From NCBI GenBank assembly GCA_030704615.1, contig CM060731.1, positions 48,856,001-48,920,000 of the forward strand: a stretch of DNA of 64,000 bases, in the 5' to 3' direction. Shown piece by piece: positions 52,540 through 63,599 of the stretch (positions are counted from its first letter, which is position 1; every line of letters begins with the position of its first letter). Both the position numbers and the translations under genes were made by a program. This DNA comes from Takakia lepidozioides. Its lineage: Eukaryota > Streptophyta > Takakiopsida > Takakiales > Takakiaceae. The notes under the pieces were generated by a model that was not told the origin of the DNA, did not search any database, and was given only the letters and a program-made list of their open reading frames with translations.

Positions 52540-54134
52540 CATGTTGAGGGTGACGATGGGTATATGGGCAACTCTGCTAACGAAGCAGATTGGGAAAATG
52601 AGGTGGTTGATATGGAGTGTGATGAGGAACCAACCGCTGGTTTTGTGGAGATGTTCAAGGCGAAGACGTGGGAAACCAATGCAAGCTATGACTTTGCGAG
52701 TGATAGAGCTGTTTTTACTGGCCCTCAACCTGGTCCCTGCCTGCCTGAGATGAAGGGCTCATATCCGATTTGGTTTTTTCGTTTGTTTTGGAGGCGACAC
52801 GTGCTTGGGCGAATATGTAGGGAGTCCAATCGTTATGCTGCTGAACCTTTGAGTATGGGCCCTCGTGGGGGGCCTTGGTGGAAAGAGCTCACTGTTCCTG
52901 AGCTGAGGGCTTGGATTGGAGTCTATGTCTTCATGATGGGCATGAAGAAATTGCCCTGAACACGGTTTTACTTTGCAACACTTGGAGACATTCTTCGCTT
53001 CCCTGTCATCTGCAAAGTCATGACTCGAGATAGGTATGAGGTCATACTCCGATTTTGCATCTTGTTGACAACGCCACACTGGTGGCAGATTGTAAGAGTC
53101 CCAATTACGACAAGCTTGGAAAGCTTAGGTAGGCGTGTGATGAGATTGTGGATAGGTGTAGAAATATCTGGAATCTGAACAAAATGGTGACCGTCGACGA
53201 GGTCATGATCCGTTACAAGGGGAAGTACTCCCCAATAGGATGTATATGCCTAAGAAACCATGCAAATGGGGCATAAAGGTGTGGGCCTTAGCTGACTCGG
53301 AGATTTCATATGTCTACGATTTTTCAGTGGACTCTAGTAAGAATGCAGGAGGACCAGATGGCCAGAGGCAGAAAAGGCACGGTTTGGGGCATGTCATTGT
53401 GACTGGCAATTACTTTACCGAGGTCCAGCTTCTTTCTGACATGGCCAAACTTGGCACTTGGGCCAATGGCATGGTAAGATTGAACAGAAAGGGTCTCCCT
53501 CCCTCTTTGCTGAAAATGAAAAATCCAAGACTGCCAAGCAAAGGCAGTCATGGTACAGGATGTATGAGTCGAAGGAGGTGGCTACTGTGTTGTGGTGAGA
53601 CAAGAATGGGGTATTTTTACTGTCATCTGCAGCTAGGCCAGCTTGCAGCCCTTCCTCTCCTGTGACTGTACGCCGTTTTGTGGAAAACCAGAGAGTGCCT
53701 GTGCCATCCGTGCCTGCACATGTGCATGCGAGGGGTAGATGTGCAGGACCAGCTTAGGGGTGCGTACAACTTGCAGCTGCGCACAAAGAAGTGGTGGCAT
53801 CGTCTGTTTTTGTTTCTTATGGATACTACGTTGGCCGTGAATGCGTATATCATTGCATTCTGCAATGGAGAGAAGGATGGGGCGTCGGGCCATGACCCAT
53901 CTGCAATTCAATCTGGCTGTAGCATATGGTTTGACAACGAGCTGCTGCACTGACAACATTGATACCATTGGGGATTCACAATGCACGTTTGTGCATCAGT
54001 GCCTTCACACCACACGGCGGCGAGTGTGTGTCATGTGTCATGTTCGTACTCACCATTAGTGCCCTGGCTGTGATGACAAACACTTGTGTCTTGGCGGTGC
54101 TGGAATGAGGCACACCGGCATACCTCGAGGTGAC
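52540..54134 (+). pseudogene. piggyBac-type (DDE_Tnp_1_7) transposase pseudogene
   Basis: Across three frames the full length of a piggyBac transposase can be followed. It begins with an acidic N terminus (EADWENEVVDMECDEEPTAG), then FTGPQPGPC, RICRESNRYAAEP and WWKELTVPELRAWIGVYVFM-MGMKKLP. Next come DNATLVADCKSPNYDKLGKL, TVDEVMIRYKGKY (first catalytic Asp), MYMPKKPCKWGIKVWALADS and TGNYFTEVQLL (normally DNFFTS). The end has GTWANGMVRLNRKGLP, RGVDVQDQLRGAYNLQLRTK-KWWHRLF (third catalytic Asp) and a Cys-rich tail (CVMCHVRTHH, CPGCDDKHLCL). Stops and shifts occur at about 52960, 53125, 53240 and 53660-53680, and the second catalytic Asp is Gly, so it is inactive. Start is approximate. No TTAA-flanked ends were located. 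Confidence 0.85.
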
Positions 54135-54334
54135 TGAATTCTGGCTTATTGTGGTGTCTTTTTTCTTGTGTGTGCATATGGTTGTGTGGGTGGGGGTTCA
54201 CCGGGGTGTGGGATGCATGCATGTATGCTGGAGGGTGTGGATGGCGTGTGTGTGTGGGGCATGGGGTGTGGGTGTCTCTGATGTATGGTGGGTATGGGTG
54301 TTTCTCAGGTTGGGGGGTTGTGTGTGTCCATGCT

Positions 54335-54580
54335 GGGTGACGGGCAGTGAGGGTCATGGGGGGCTGGTGGTGATGGTTGACGGGCAGTGGAGGGTGTGGG
54401 GGTCATATTTGGGTCTGTTGTTGTTGGTTGATGGGCAGTTTTGGGGGGTCATGGGGGTCTGCTGTTTGCTCATTTTGGGCTGTGGAGGTGATGGGGGACT
54501 GGTGATGGTTCACAAGCTGTGGGGATGATGGGGATCTGCTGCTGCTGGTTGAGGGGCTATGGAGGTGACGGGGGTCCTTC
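54335..54580 (+). repeat. Degenerate G/T-rich minisatellite
   Basis: Four to five diverged copies of a unit of about 60 bp containing GGTTGACGGGCAGTG and GGTCATGGGGGTCTG. Copies vary in length. No coding function is apparent despite an open frame. Confidence 0.6.
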
Positions 54581-56267
54581 GGTCTTGGCGTGTGTGCGTT
54601 GTGTTTGGGTGGTTTCACAGTTTTGGGGAGGGGAGGGGAGGGGGGTGTAGCAGTCATGCTTGCTGGTTTTGGTTTTGGGGGTCATGCTTGCTTCTTTGAA
54701 GGGGGGGGGGGGGGAATCGTCTGTACACTAGGCATATCGGGGGGTTCAACTCCCCCCCCCCCAGTTTGTGGATCATGTCTTCGGGGTGGTCTCTGGTTTG
54801 GATTCACTGCATTCAAAGCAAAAGCAGGTGCTCGCGGGGAGCTTCAACACAGATGGCCCACATTCGTGACGGTTGGTAGTTGTTAGTTTTTGAGTTGCAT
54901 GTCGGGTGCAACGCCGAAACGTCGGGCTTCCCCGGGCCTTCTTTGGGTGTCGATTTTGGGGTCCCCTATGTTTTCATTGTAATCGGTGATGTAGCCCCCT
55001 TTTTGTAGCCAGAATTGTCTACCGGCTCGGGCAATACTTGGCTTGAGCTGGGATTCAAGTAGAGATACACCTAAATTGAAATCTCTGCCTGCATTTTGGT
55101 TAGAATTCAGGAATTCTTTTTGGAGGTATTAGGAAATCATTCAAGGAACAATTCCACCGTTGCAATTGTGGTTCCAATGCCAATTTGGACACCCCTATGG
55201 CTGAATTACAGGTCAATTGAGCTAAATGGTGCTTTTTGACCCCCCTTGTTTTCCCATACAAAGCAACCCTATGCAGATTTTGCAATTCTGCTTTGCAAAT
55301 TTGGGGGAAGATGCTTTAGGTGCCTGTGAATTGGAATGTGGTTGGGGTCTTGCAAGGAAAAAATATTTTTTCGGACCAATTGCCTGGTCAAACCAAATTT
55401 TCCCTCTAAAATTGGAGTATATACTGCAGATTTAGGGCTGACCATTTTGCTATAATCTTCCTAATGACATAGTGAAATGGGCTGGAATTTTTACAGCAGG
55501 TGCATGAGGTAAGTAGCCTCCTTTCATACTGTTCATCCCTGTGGATGTTTGTTAGCTGGGAAATATACCCTCATCCGTGAGGGTATGTGCTGTTTTTGAG
55601 TGGGCCCACCAAAAACAGCCTCGTCCATTAGGGGTTAAATTAAAAAAAATAAAAATCCCGGACTCGCCCACCATAAGACACACACACCCTAGTCAGTGAA
55701 GAAAGGAAGCAGACCCTCGATACCAAACGACCAAACGCTGTCCCTGTCGCCTTCTTTGTCTATGCATCTCACATGTGCAATGAGGAGCTGCTAAAGCGGA
55801 GATGCTTTGAAGCAGTAAAGTATAGAATGGCTCTGGCAGGAGGTTATCCTTGGGAGAGGATCCTAAGCGACAACATCTCTGAGAAGATATGGCTGCTAGC
55901 TGGCCACTCGTGGTTCTCACAGAGAAGTTCGAGAGCTGCAGAGTTTAGACATAAGTGTACAAAGGAGGCCCTTTGGATTGCGAGTTCCCTCCTTGGGTGA
56001 AAGCAGAACCAGCTGCCAAGATTCAATGTCGAGCAAAATCTGGTGATGGTTCTGATTACCGTCAGCTCCAGGCCAGAACTAGAAAGGGTATTCTTTTGGT
56101 GATGATTCAAGGGAGAATCCAAACTGTTAATTCTCAATGCAGTAACCGATTGTAACTTGTTAAGAAGTAGATGGAAGCCTATCCTTACAAGAGATTGTTC
56201 TTTGAAGCGCCTAGTATAACCATTTTGAGTTCAAAGATTTCGAACTAAGAGTTTGGAGTCATGCAGG
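54581..56267. other. No recognised gene; possible upstream exon sequence of the PPR gene
   Basis: Poly-G and poly-C tracts at about 54702-54716 and 54752-54763. An inverted pair ATACCCTCATCCGTGAGGGTAT is at about 55567-55588. ORFs at 55773-56000 have no known domain. The 5' UTR and promoter of the PPR gene should lie here, but I cannot place them. Confidence 0.4.
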
Positions 56268-58610
56268 ATGACAGGGCTAAATCATGTAGAGTTGTTCGCT
56301 GGACATCAGACTTGCGGTGTGGGTGGCACATCGACCATCCCCACTGCTCTTGGAAGAGGATCAATAGAAGGAGTCAACAAGAATTCTCCTGCCACTAGTG
56401 GTGATATGAGAACATTAAGTAAAGTAGGACAAGCGAAAGAGGTGCTGCACTTTTTGCACCACCCAGGCATTTGGTTGGACTCGGATACTTATGTCTGCCT
56501 CTTGCAGAAGTGTACCAACAGGAAAGACCTGGCAGAGGGAAAGCAGGTGCACACCCACATCATCCAAAGTGGATTCAAGCCGAACATATTTCTGTTGAAC
56601 ACCCTTGTCAATATGTATGCCAAGTGTGGGAGCACAAGGGACTCTCGGGAAGTATTTGACAAAATGTCTGAACGAAATGCCTATACATGGACTATAATGA
56701 TAGCAGGTTATGCCCAGCATGGGTTTAGTAGGGAGGCTCTGGAGATCTACGAGCAAATGCAACAGAAAGGCGTGATGGCGGATAAGGTCACGTTCATTTC
56801 TGTTCTCAATGCGTGTGCCAGCCTAGGGGCTGTTGAAAAGGGCAGAGAGGTCCATGCCGACATCATCAAAGCTAGAATTGCGCCATACGTAAATTTGGAG
56901 AATACCCTTGTTGACATGTATGCCAAATGCGGTAGTATGGAGGATGCAAGCCAAGTGTTCAACAATATGGCTCAACGAAATGTGGTCTCATGGAACACCA
57001 TGATCGCAGGATATGCCCAGCATGGGTGTTGGACACAGGCATTTGAGATGTATCGGCAAATGCAAGATGAGGGGGTAAGACCGGACAGGGTCACCTTCAT
57101 CTGTGTTCTCAATGCATGTGCAAGCCTAGGAGCCCTGGAAAAAGGCAAAGAAGTCCATGCTGAAATCATCAAAGCCGGAGTTCCATCATATCTAAATTTG
57201 GAGAATACGCTTGTTGACATGTACGCCAAATGTGGGAGCATGATGAATGCTCGGCAATTGTTTGACAATATGGTTAAGCGGAATGTGGTCTCATGGACGG
57301 CGATGATTGCAGGATGTGCTGCTCATCAGGGTTGTGGTAGGGAGGCTTTCAACTTGTATGAGCAAATGCAGCAGGAAGGGGTGACACCCAACAGGATCAC
57401 GTTCATTTCTGTTCTCCATGCATGTGCCAACCTAGGAGTCCTGGAAATGGGCAAAAAGGTCCATGCTGACATAATCAAAGCTGGAATTGTGCTAGATAGT
57501 AATTTGGAGATAACCCTGGTAAACATGTTTTTCAAATGCGGGAGTGTGAAGGATGCGCGTCAAGTGTTTGACAATATGGCTGAACGAGATGTGGTTTCAT
57601 GGAGTGCAATGATCGCAGGGTATGCTCAGGGTGGTTGTGGTAGGGAGTCTTTCAAGATGTATGAGCAAATGCTATGTGAAGGGGTGACACCCAACAGCAT
57701 CACGTTCATTTGCATTCTCAATGCATGTGCCAGCCTAGGAGCCCTGGAAAAGGGCATCCAGGTCCATGCTGACATCATGAAAGCCGGAATTTTATCATAC
57801 ATCAATTTGGATAATGCTCTTATTAACATGTATGCCAAATGTGGGAGTATGAAGGATGCACGTCAAGTGTTTGACAATATGGCTGAACAAGATGTGGTCT
57901 CATGGACTGCATTGATTGCAGGATATGCTCAGCATGGATGTGTTAGGGAGGTCCTCGAACTATTTCAGCAAATGCAACTGCAAGGTTTGAAACCTGATGG
58001 TATCACCTTCATATCTCTTCTCTCTGCATGTAGCCATGTGGGTCTGGTGGATGAAGGCCGTTACTACTTTGATTCCATGAGTCAAGATCATGGCGTCAAT
58101 CCTACAGCAGAGCATTTTGGCTGCATGGTGGACCTTCTTGGCCGTGCAGGGCGGTTTGATGAGGCAGAGGATTTGATCAACAAAATGCCAACCAGACCAG
58201 ATGTTGGGGTGTGGAGGGTGTTGCTTGGTGCCAGCAGAATTCATGGCAATGTGAAGGTAGCAGAACGAGCGACGAAAAGTATTCTCCAGAGTGATCCACA
58301 GCACCCTGGAGCTTATGTGCTACTATCCAACATCTATGCTGCAACTGGTAGGTGGGAGGATAAAGCAAAGGTGAGAAAAATGATGGATGACAGAGGTATC
58401 ATAAAGGAGAGGGGCTGCATTGATATTGACAACCAGGTGCATACATTTGTGGTAGAAGACAACTTGCATCCACAAAGTGAGGAAGTCCATGTGGAGCTGA
58501 AGAGATTGTGTCTGCCAATGAGGGAGGCCGGGTACAGGCCTGATACACACTTTTTAGTGCATGATCTGGAGGAGAAAAAGGAGATATTTGGAAGGAGTGA
58601 TGGGTGCTGA
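56268..58610 (+). CDS. PLS-class PPR protein, E-type with truncated DYW start (780 aa)
   Basis: An intact intronless frame with seventeen PPR motifs from about residue 65 in the L-S-P order (VTFICVLNACASLGALEKGK, NTLVDMYAKCGSMEDA, RNVVSWNTMIAGYAQH), ending with the L2-S2 pair (ITFISLLSACSHVGLVDEG, FGCMVDLLGRAGRFDEA). E1 and E2 follow (DVGVWRVLLGASRIHGN, GAYVLLSNIYAATGRWEDKA), then the first part of the DYW region (GYRPDTHFLVHDLEEKKEIF). It stops before the HxE deaminase site and the terminal DYW. PLS proteins bind organelle RNA one base per repeat and guide C-to-U editing. This one would need a separate DYW deaminase or is newly damaged. The ATG at 56268 is the first in frame; no ATG exists upstream in frame. 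The targeting peptide is unclear. Confidence 0.9.
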   Translation: MTGLNHVELFAGHQTCGVGGTSTIPTALGRGSIEGVNKNSPATSGDMRTLSKVGQAKEVLHFLHHPGIWLDSDTYVCLLQKCTNRKDLAEGKQVHTHIIQSGFKPNIFLLNTLVNMYAKCGSTRDSREVFDKMSERNAYTWTIMIAGYAQHGFSREALEIYEQMQQKGVMADKVTFISVLNACASLGAVEKGREVHADIIKARIAPYVNLENTLVDMYAKCGSMEDASQVFNNMAQRNVVSWNTMIAGYAQHGCWTQAFEMYRQMQDEGVRPDRVTFICVLNACASLGALEKGKEVHAEIIKAGVPSYLNLENTLVDMYAKCGSMMNARQLFDNMVKRNVVSWTAMIAGCAAHQGCGREAFNLYEQMQQEGVTPNRITFISVLHACANLGVLEMGKKVHADIIKAGIVLDSNLEITLVNMFFKCGSVKDARQVFDNMAERDVVSWSAMIAGYAQGGCGRESFKMYEQMLCEGVTPNSITFICILNACASLGALEKGIQVHADIMKAGILSYINLDNALINMYAKCGSMKDARQVFDNMAEQDVVSWTALIAGYAQHGCVREVLELFQQMQLQGLKPDGITFISLLSACSHVGLVDEGRYYFDSMSQDHGVNPTAEHFGCMVDLLGRAGRFDEAEDLINKMPTRPDVGVWRVLLGASRIHGNVKVAERATKSILQSDPQHPGAYVLLSNIYAATGRWEDKAKVRKMMDDRGIIKERGCIDIDNQVHTFVVEDNLHPQSEEVHVELKRLCLPMREAGYRPDTHFLVHDLEEKKEIFGRSDGC

Positions 58611-58932
58611 AACTAACTTAGCTGTGAAAGGAGATTGACAGGAAATGAGGTTGAGGAGATGCCCACAATTATGTGTCCACATGAGGCAGGGACCTGCAAA
58701 CAGGCGCAGCAAAGGCACTGAAGCAGATGAAAAGATCATACAGGACACCACTAGTGAAGAGGAGCCGACAAGCAGACAAATCAGATGGATATCTTGAAGT
58801 GAATGTTGAAGCCAGGGGGATTTGGAAGGCCAACGGGTATGGACAACACCGACTAAGGCCGTTCAGTTGGGGCTGCTGCTGCAAGCCGAGAACTGGGGTT
58901 CCGAAGAATGAGCCATTGAAGATGAACCTTGT
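58611..58932 (+). other. Junction between PPR gene and retroelement remnant
   Basis: About 320 bp that encode neither the missing DYW domain nor recognisable integrase. An open stretch reads DEKIIQDTTSEEEPTSRQIR. It may be retroelement linker sequence. Confidence 0.35.
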
Positions 58933-59640
58933 ATGACCTCTAGCATGGAGGAAAGGGCTCCAGACATATTGGCAGACACGGAAGCCATGCACTTCTTGAC
59001 ATTTGGAGCGTTGAACGATTACCTGAATAGATCAGAGGAGTGCAAGAGGGTTTTGAAAAGGACGAAGCATATCACCATGAGAACGGGGAGGTCTATTATC
59101 AAGGGAAGCTGGTGCCAAGGATTAAGCAGAGGAAATGACTAGCTGTGAAGTGCATACACGAGGAGACTGCGACTTCAGAATCAGGCATACACAGGTGGAG
59201 GTGTGCAGGTGGCTGTTTTGGCACAACTCGCAATGTCAGTTCACTTGGATAGTGGTGTGATTAGATCACAACTGAACAGTATCCCTATCCAAGACATCTT
59301 TTTCAGAGTGACCTTGGATACTGCAGGTCCTTTACCACTTACTGATAGGGGCAACAAGTATGCATGTTGACAATACGAAATGGGTAGAAGCACCAAGCTA
59401 GTTACAGATCACACTGCATTTCTTGGAGGAGATCATGTAGAGATATGGCTGTCCCCACTCCATACTTCATGATATGGCACCGAATGGGGCAATGAATTTG
59501 AAGTAATCTGTGACAAATACAAAAGCAAACAAGAGCGAAGCGCACCATACTGGCCCAGTGTCACGGGATGGTTGAGAGAGTCATCAATTTAATCAAGCAG
59601 CGCATTACAACTATAGGGGTTGAAAAGGACTCTGAATGGA
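58933..59640 (+). pseudogene. Integrase remnant of an LTR retroelement
   Basis: Frames carry DTEAMHFLTFGALNDYLNRS and RKRVLKRT-type text, then GEVYYQGKLVPRIKQR (the region before the integrase zinc finger), FRVTLDTAGPLPLTDRGNKY (integrase core start with Asp), GNEFEVICDKYKS and RDGMVERVINLIKQR (core end with the catalytic Glu). Stops are frequent. The combination LDTAGPLPLTDRGNKY with a MVER motif is typical of Ty3-related integrases found in mosses, lycophytes and ferns (from memory). No LTR was identified. It begins some 320 bp after the truncated PPR stop. Confidence 0.65.
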
Positions 59641-60869
59641 TCATAACTTCTAACGTGCATTGTTTGGATACTGAGTGGTTCAGCCACAAAGTTTTCTCCT
59701 TTCCTGGTGCTTACAGGCAATCACCTGGTTTGGATATGTTAAACTTGATTGCAGTCAGTAAGGTTGTTGTTGCTGGGGTTACAATCGAATTCACAAATAC
59801 TGAAGTTTGGAAGGACCCAATGGAACTTATGTTATCCACAAAGATCTCCAGAGTGTAAGCCAGGAACATCTGACAGATCTAATACAGAAGCAATTGCAGT
59901 TAGGATCAGGGGATCTTCAAAGGAGCAATCTTTGGTTTGGTGAAACTCTGGTACTAAAGACTTAATTGTTTTGATCCAGGATGACCATTACCGATTCTGG
60001 CCATGATCTTCTCTTTCTTTTTGGAGTTTAAGGAGAGTTCAAGTTGGGGTGTCATTTGGGTGGTTTTGCAGCAACACCCCAGTTTGTGGAAGGGCAGTTT
60101 TGTGCATAGGTAGTTATGCAAGGGGGTTTAACTTTTCCATAGATTTTTTGACAACAAACGCCCCTTGATGTTATCATTAGCAAACTTTGCCTATGTTGTG
60201 CCCAAAAATGTATGTGTTTCGTGAACCAAAGTGAAGCTCAAATAATTTTCCTACAAGTGCCATGTTTATCATAAGGGCTTGTGATATTGTCAGGGACGGA
60301 GGGGTGTCTGGCCATACAGCGTTCAGTGTGGGATCCTAAGTGCAATATGTGTTCATGGTGGCTGTACTACCAGCTGCAAGAATTATGACAGTTCATTGCG
60401 ATTCTGCTCACAATCTCTCAAATTCAAACGTGACATTGACAACTGAACTTCAAGCCTTATCCCTTTGTCACCATCTTCAATTGCTTGAAGTTCTTCAAAC
60501 GATCATTCATGCATCCCAGTAGATATGACTGCTGAGAGGGCTTTGAGTTGGCAGGGGCTGATTGGTCAACCAAGAGGTCAAAACCTCCCACCTGTATTCC
60601 ATGTTCTAGATGTTCTTTAGATCATACAAAGTTAAGGAAAGATGCGAAATTTGGATCACATCATATACAGTGTTGGATCCTCAATGAATAACATTATTCT
60701 TTGTTTGGTGTCCTTTCTAGAGTTAGATTGCGTGATAACTAAGAGAAAGAAAGCAATATTGCTATTATTGTTATGTCCGTGGTAACCGGTGGGACATGTT
60801 GTGTCCTGTTTATGAAATAGGCTTTAAAACAAAGGCAATGATGGTAGGGAGATGTTGTCGAGGACTGAC
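59641..60869. other. No gene seen; downstream region of the TTLL gene
   Basis: May contain the last exon or 3' UTR of the minus-strand TTLL gene. I looked for the usual GGFDL-type C-terminal motif and did not find it. Confidence 0.35.
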
Positions 60870-62591
60870 CTGTGGTAGACACTGAGCTGGCAAGCGGTGT
60901 TCCATGTCAATGAGAGTGAGTACATCATCGAGCATCCCATACTTGAGTTCATGGTCTGTGGGTGTGTCTGCCCCCAGGCTTGGTGATGCATTCACCTACA
61001 TTATTCTCTTTGGGGCTGAATCAGGCCAAAGTCATACTTCTCTACACTGAAATTTTTGTTCCTGTGTTTCAAACCCTGGATTGTGCCATAAGTTCAACTC
61101 CTTGGCCATATGCTGCAGACAATTGATTGTATGTGAATTTTGAAGGTGGCCCCCTCTCCACCCCCTCGTTTTCTTTTGGCCTTCCATAAAGAGGAAAGGG
61201 CATGACCCCAGATGGAGAACCAACTTAGCAAGAAAAGCCTAGCCAGGAAGCCACAAACATGAGACTTAGTTTAAATATGTTGCTTGGGTGCATACTTCCC
61301 TTACATTGTATTAATGCGGAAGGTGTGATGACAGACCTCAAGAAGCCATGGCTTTAATGAAGCATCAACAAGGATGTCATAGCCGTAGAGTTCAAAGCAA
61401 TGCTTGTCCTGTATCATCACATTTTGCATTGCCAATAAGGAACGCAAGATAAGCATATGAATATTGTGAAAGAGCGCATTCACATCTTGCTCCCCATGCT
61501 TTGATATCATGTGCATCTTCAGGCTATGTAGCGGCCTGCACCCCAGTCACTTGGTACCAGAATGTAAGGGCTATGATAGTGGACAAATAAAGGCACCACT
61601 TTTGCTATTCAGTTTCTTACTGTATTATGGCAGCTATAAACTCCCCACCGATTTAGACAGGGAATGTATCTTTCAAAGAGAGGACCAAAAACAAAAAGTG
61701 AGGGTTGAGGGAGGAGGGTTGAGCACTTACCATTTAGTGCCTGTCTTGGACTTGTATGTGGGCGCATGTTTCTGAATAGAGAAATTCGTGAGATGTACTA
61801 AATTGTTAACAATGTCTTCCTTCTTGATGGTAAAGTGTGCAATTGTGAACCTTGCAAACCCAGATCTGTAAACATATGCCTGCCACAAACCTCTACAGCC
61901 CACCAGTTTATGAACTTTCTTGAAACGTGGTGGAGTTGGATTTGATACTGTTTGTTATTTGCCTGGAAATGTTGGTAATAACATGTCTGAAGGGCTTAAT
62001 CCCATTGGCTGAGCTGGGTCATGGGGTATGCACAGCCTGTTATGGAAGTCAGCCAAAATTGCTATTGCACTTGTGCACAGCTAACAACAAGCCAGTCAGA
62101 ATGTTGGATAAGTGTTGATTAAGGGTCTTCCATCCTGCATGGAGGGAGATTTTCCTGCGAAAGGGGCAACAACATACACTTGTGGGCATTGTCCCTGCAG
62201 GATATCAAGCCTCAGAATTTGCTTGTGGGGTTTGTTGCGGGGGATGGAAGCTCCACCAAAACTTGCCACTACACTCACACAGTCCATGAGAAAAAGGATA
62301 CAGAGACTTCATTGCCGTATGGGGTGGAATAGACATCTCTAATACAACATCGATTACAGCCCTGCTGCTCTAGCTCCTAGTTTGGCCGTAGATGTGACAC
62401 ACTAGCACAATGACTAAGACAGAGGAACCAAGTCCTAGTGGGGAATGCAAGAAAACTCCAATTCTGAGTGGTCGAAGTGATACCTTCAAGGGAGCATAAG
62501 CAATGACAATAACATATATACGAAGGTCGAATTTTTTCCCACCAACCAAATAGGGGTTATCAATGTATCGCTGCACTATGTAATTTTCCAC
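60870..62591 (-). CDS. TTLL9-type tubulin polyglutamylase, at least four exons (partial)
   Basis: Four minus-strand exons join in phase with GT/AG borders. Exon A (62591-62484) encodes [20 protein letters not shown] and [16 protein letters not shown]. Exon B (61879-61731) reads [17 protein letters not shown] then [13 protein letters not shown]. Exon C (61535-61337) reads [30 protein letters not shown] and [19 protein letters not shown]. Exon D (60995-60870) reads [20 protein letters not shown] and [15 protein letters not shown]. These are the ATP-grasp core motifs of tubulin-tyrosine-ligase-like enzymes, including the KFDLR, HLTN, ELYGYD and PWLLEVNASPS boxes that bind ATP-Mg and the tubulin tail, closest to TTLL9. 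The enzyme adds glutamate chains to axonemal tubulin. The N-terminal exons were not found in the 1.4 kb to the right edge. Introns are about 340-600 bp. All four exons are undamaged. Confidence 0.88.
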
Positions 62592-63599
62592 CTGTAGATT
62601 GCACCAACACTTCATAGTTTATAAATCTACATTAGACCTTGATGAAGCAACTTTTAAAAAGACTAAAAGATGTCTAAAAGACCTCCACACGTGGTCACCA
62701 GGTTGAAATTCAAACTTAAGAGTAGGCTTCCTACCTCTGGCCAGTAAGTTACCCCAGCTGGGAAAAAGGCAATCCACATGTTTGAACATGGGAATGATGG
62801 TGAGATGGGCAACATTTCTTATGGGTAACTCTGCTAAACAAGAGACAAAATTGAACAGATCACCAGCTCAAACTTGAGAAGCTCAAACCATAGCTGAAAC
62901 CTGTAGTTCTCCTTGAGTCTCAATTCGGGGTTGGATGCTCAAGTTGCTCCAGAGTCAACAATGTTATTGAGCTAATCGAAGGAAACAGCTTCTCCCCTCT
63001 TTTGCCCTGCTTACACCTCTACCCCCATCTGCAGAGTCTGAACCGGGCATGTATGGCCACAAGGATACAGCAAGCAACATCTAAGGGTACACCATCCTCA
63101 TCATCTCTGTCTTTTTAGAAGTTCCCAGAGGCCTTTAGCTATTAGTAATCAAAGTGCTTGGTGGCTTACCTGCACGAGGCACTCTGCCTTAATGCAAATG
63201 TTTGATGCTATACTTGCCCTTTGGTTTCTGTGGTCCTATTGTGTTGTTCTGCTTGTGTCCCTTGGGGCCTCCCATGGATGTAATGAACTCCATTCTTTCT
63301 TACTCTGTATCTCATGACTTGCTCATTCATGTATTGAATGGCATGAGGACCCACATGAAGGAACCCCATAGTCCATTTAGGAGTTCTTAGTGTGTACGAA
63401 CCCAGCCAAAAAGCTCAAGAGTGATTACCGTCCAGATGCTCAGAGTTAATTTGACCAAATTCTACAATTCATCTCCACCTTTTCCACGAAGGCTCTTGTT
63501 GATACAAAAAATCTCTCCCTCTTCTTGGGTGCTCTCAAACTCCCTCGACCATCCAGGGGTCGATGAACACAACCTCTAATGCCTTCATCTTTTTCATTT
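62592..63599. other. Presumed intron or upstream region of the TTLL gene
   Basis: No recognisable upstream TTLL exon (for example the MKP...GKGIF motif) was found on the minus strand. A possible exon end CTCGTGCAG with GTAAGC donor is at about 63168-63176, but its translation does not match the family. Confidence 0.35.

Noticed and set aside
54130-54886. Long plus-strand ORFs (132 and 98 codons) in the G/T-rich region
   Set aside because: Composition-driven frames (mostly Val, Gly, Trp, Cys) in a degenerate minisatellite.
59749-59943. Continuation of an intact retroelement gene after the integrase remnant
   Set aside because: Only short frames without RT, RNase H or chromodomain motifs; the element is too decayed to extend.
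62096-62342. Additional TTLL exon between exons A and B
   Set aside because: The translated text shows no TTLL motif, and exon A joins exon B in phase without it.
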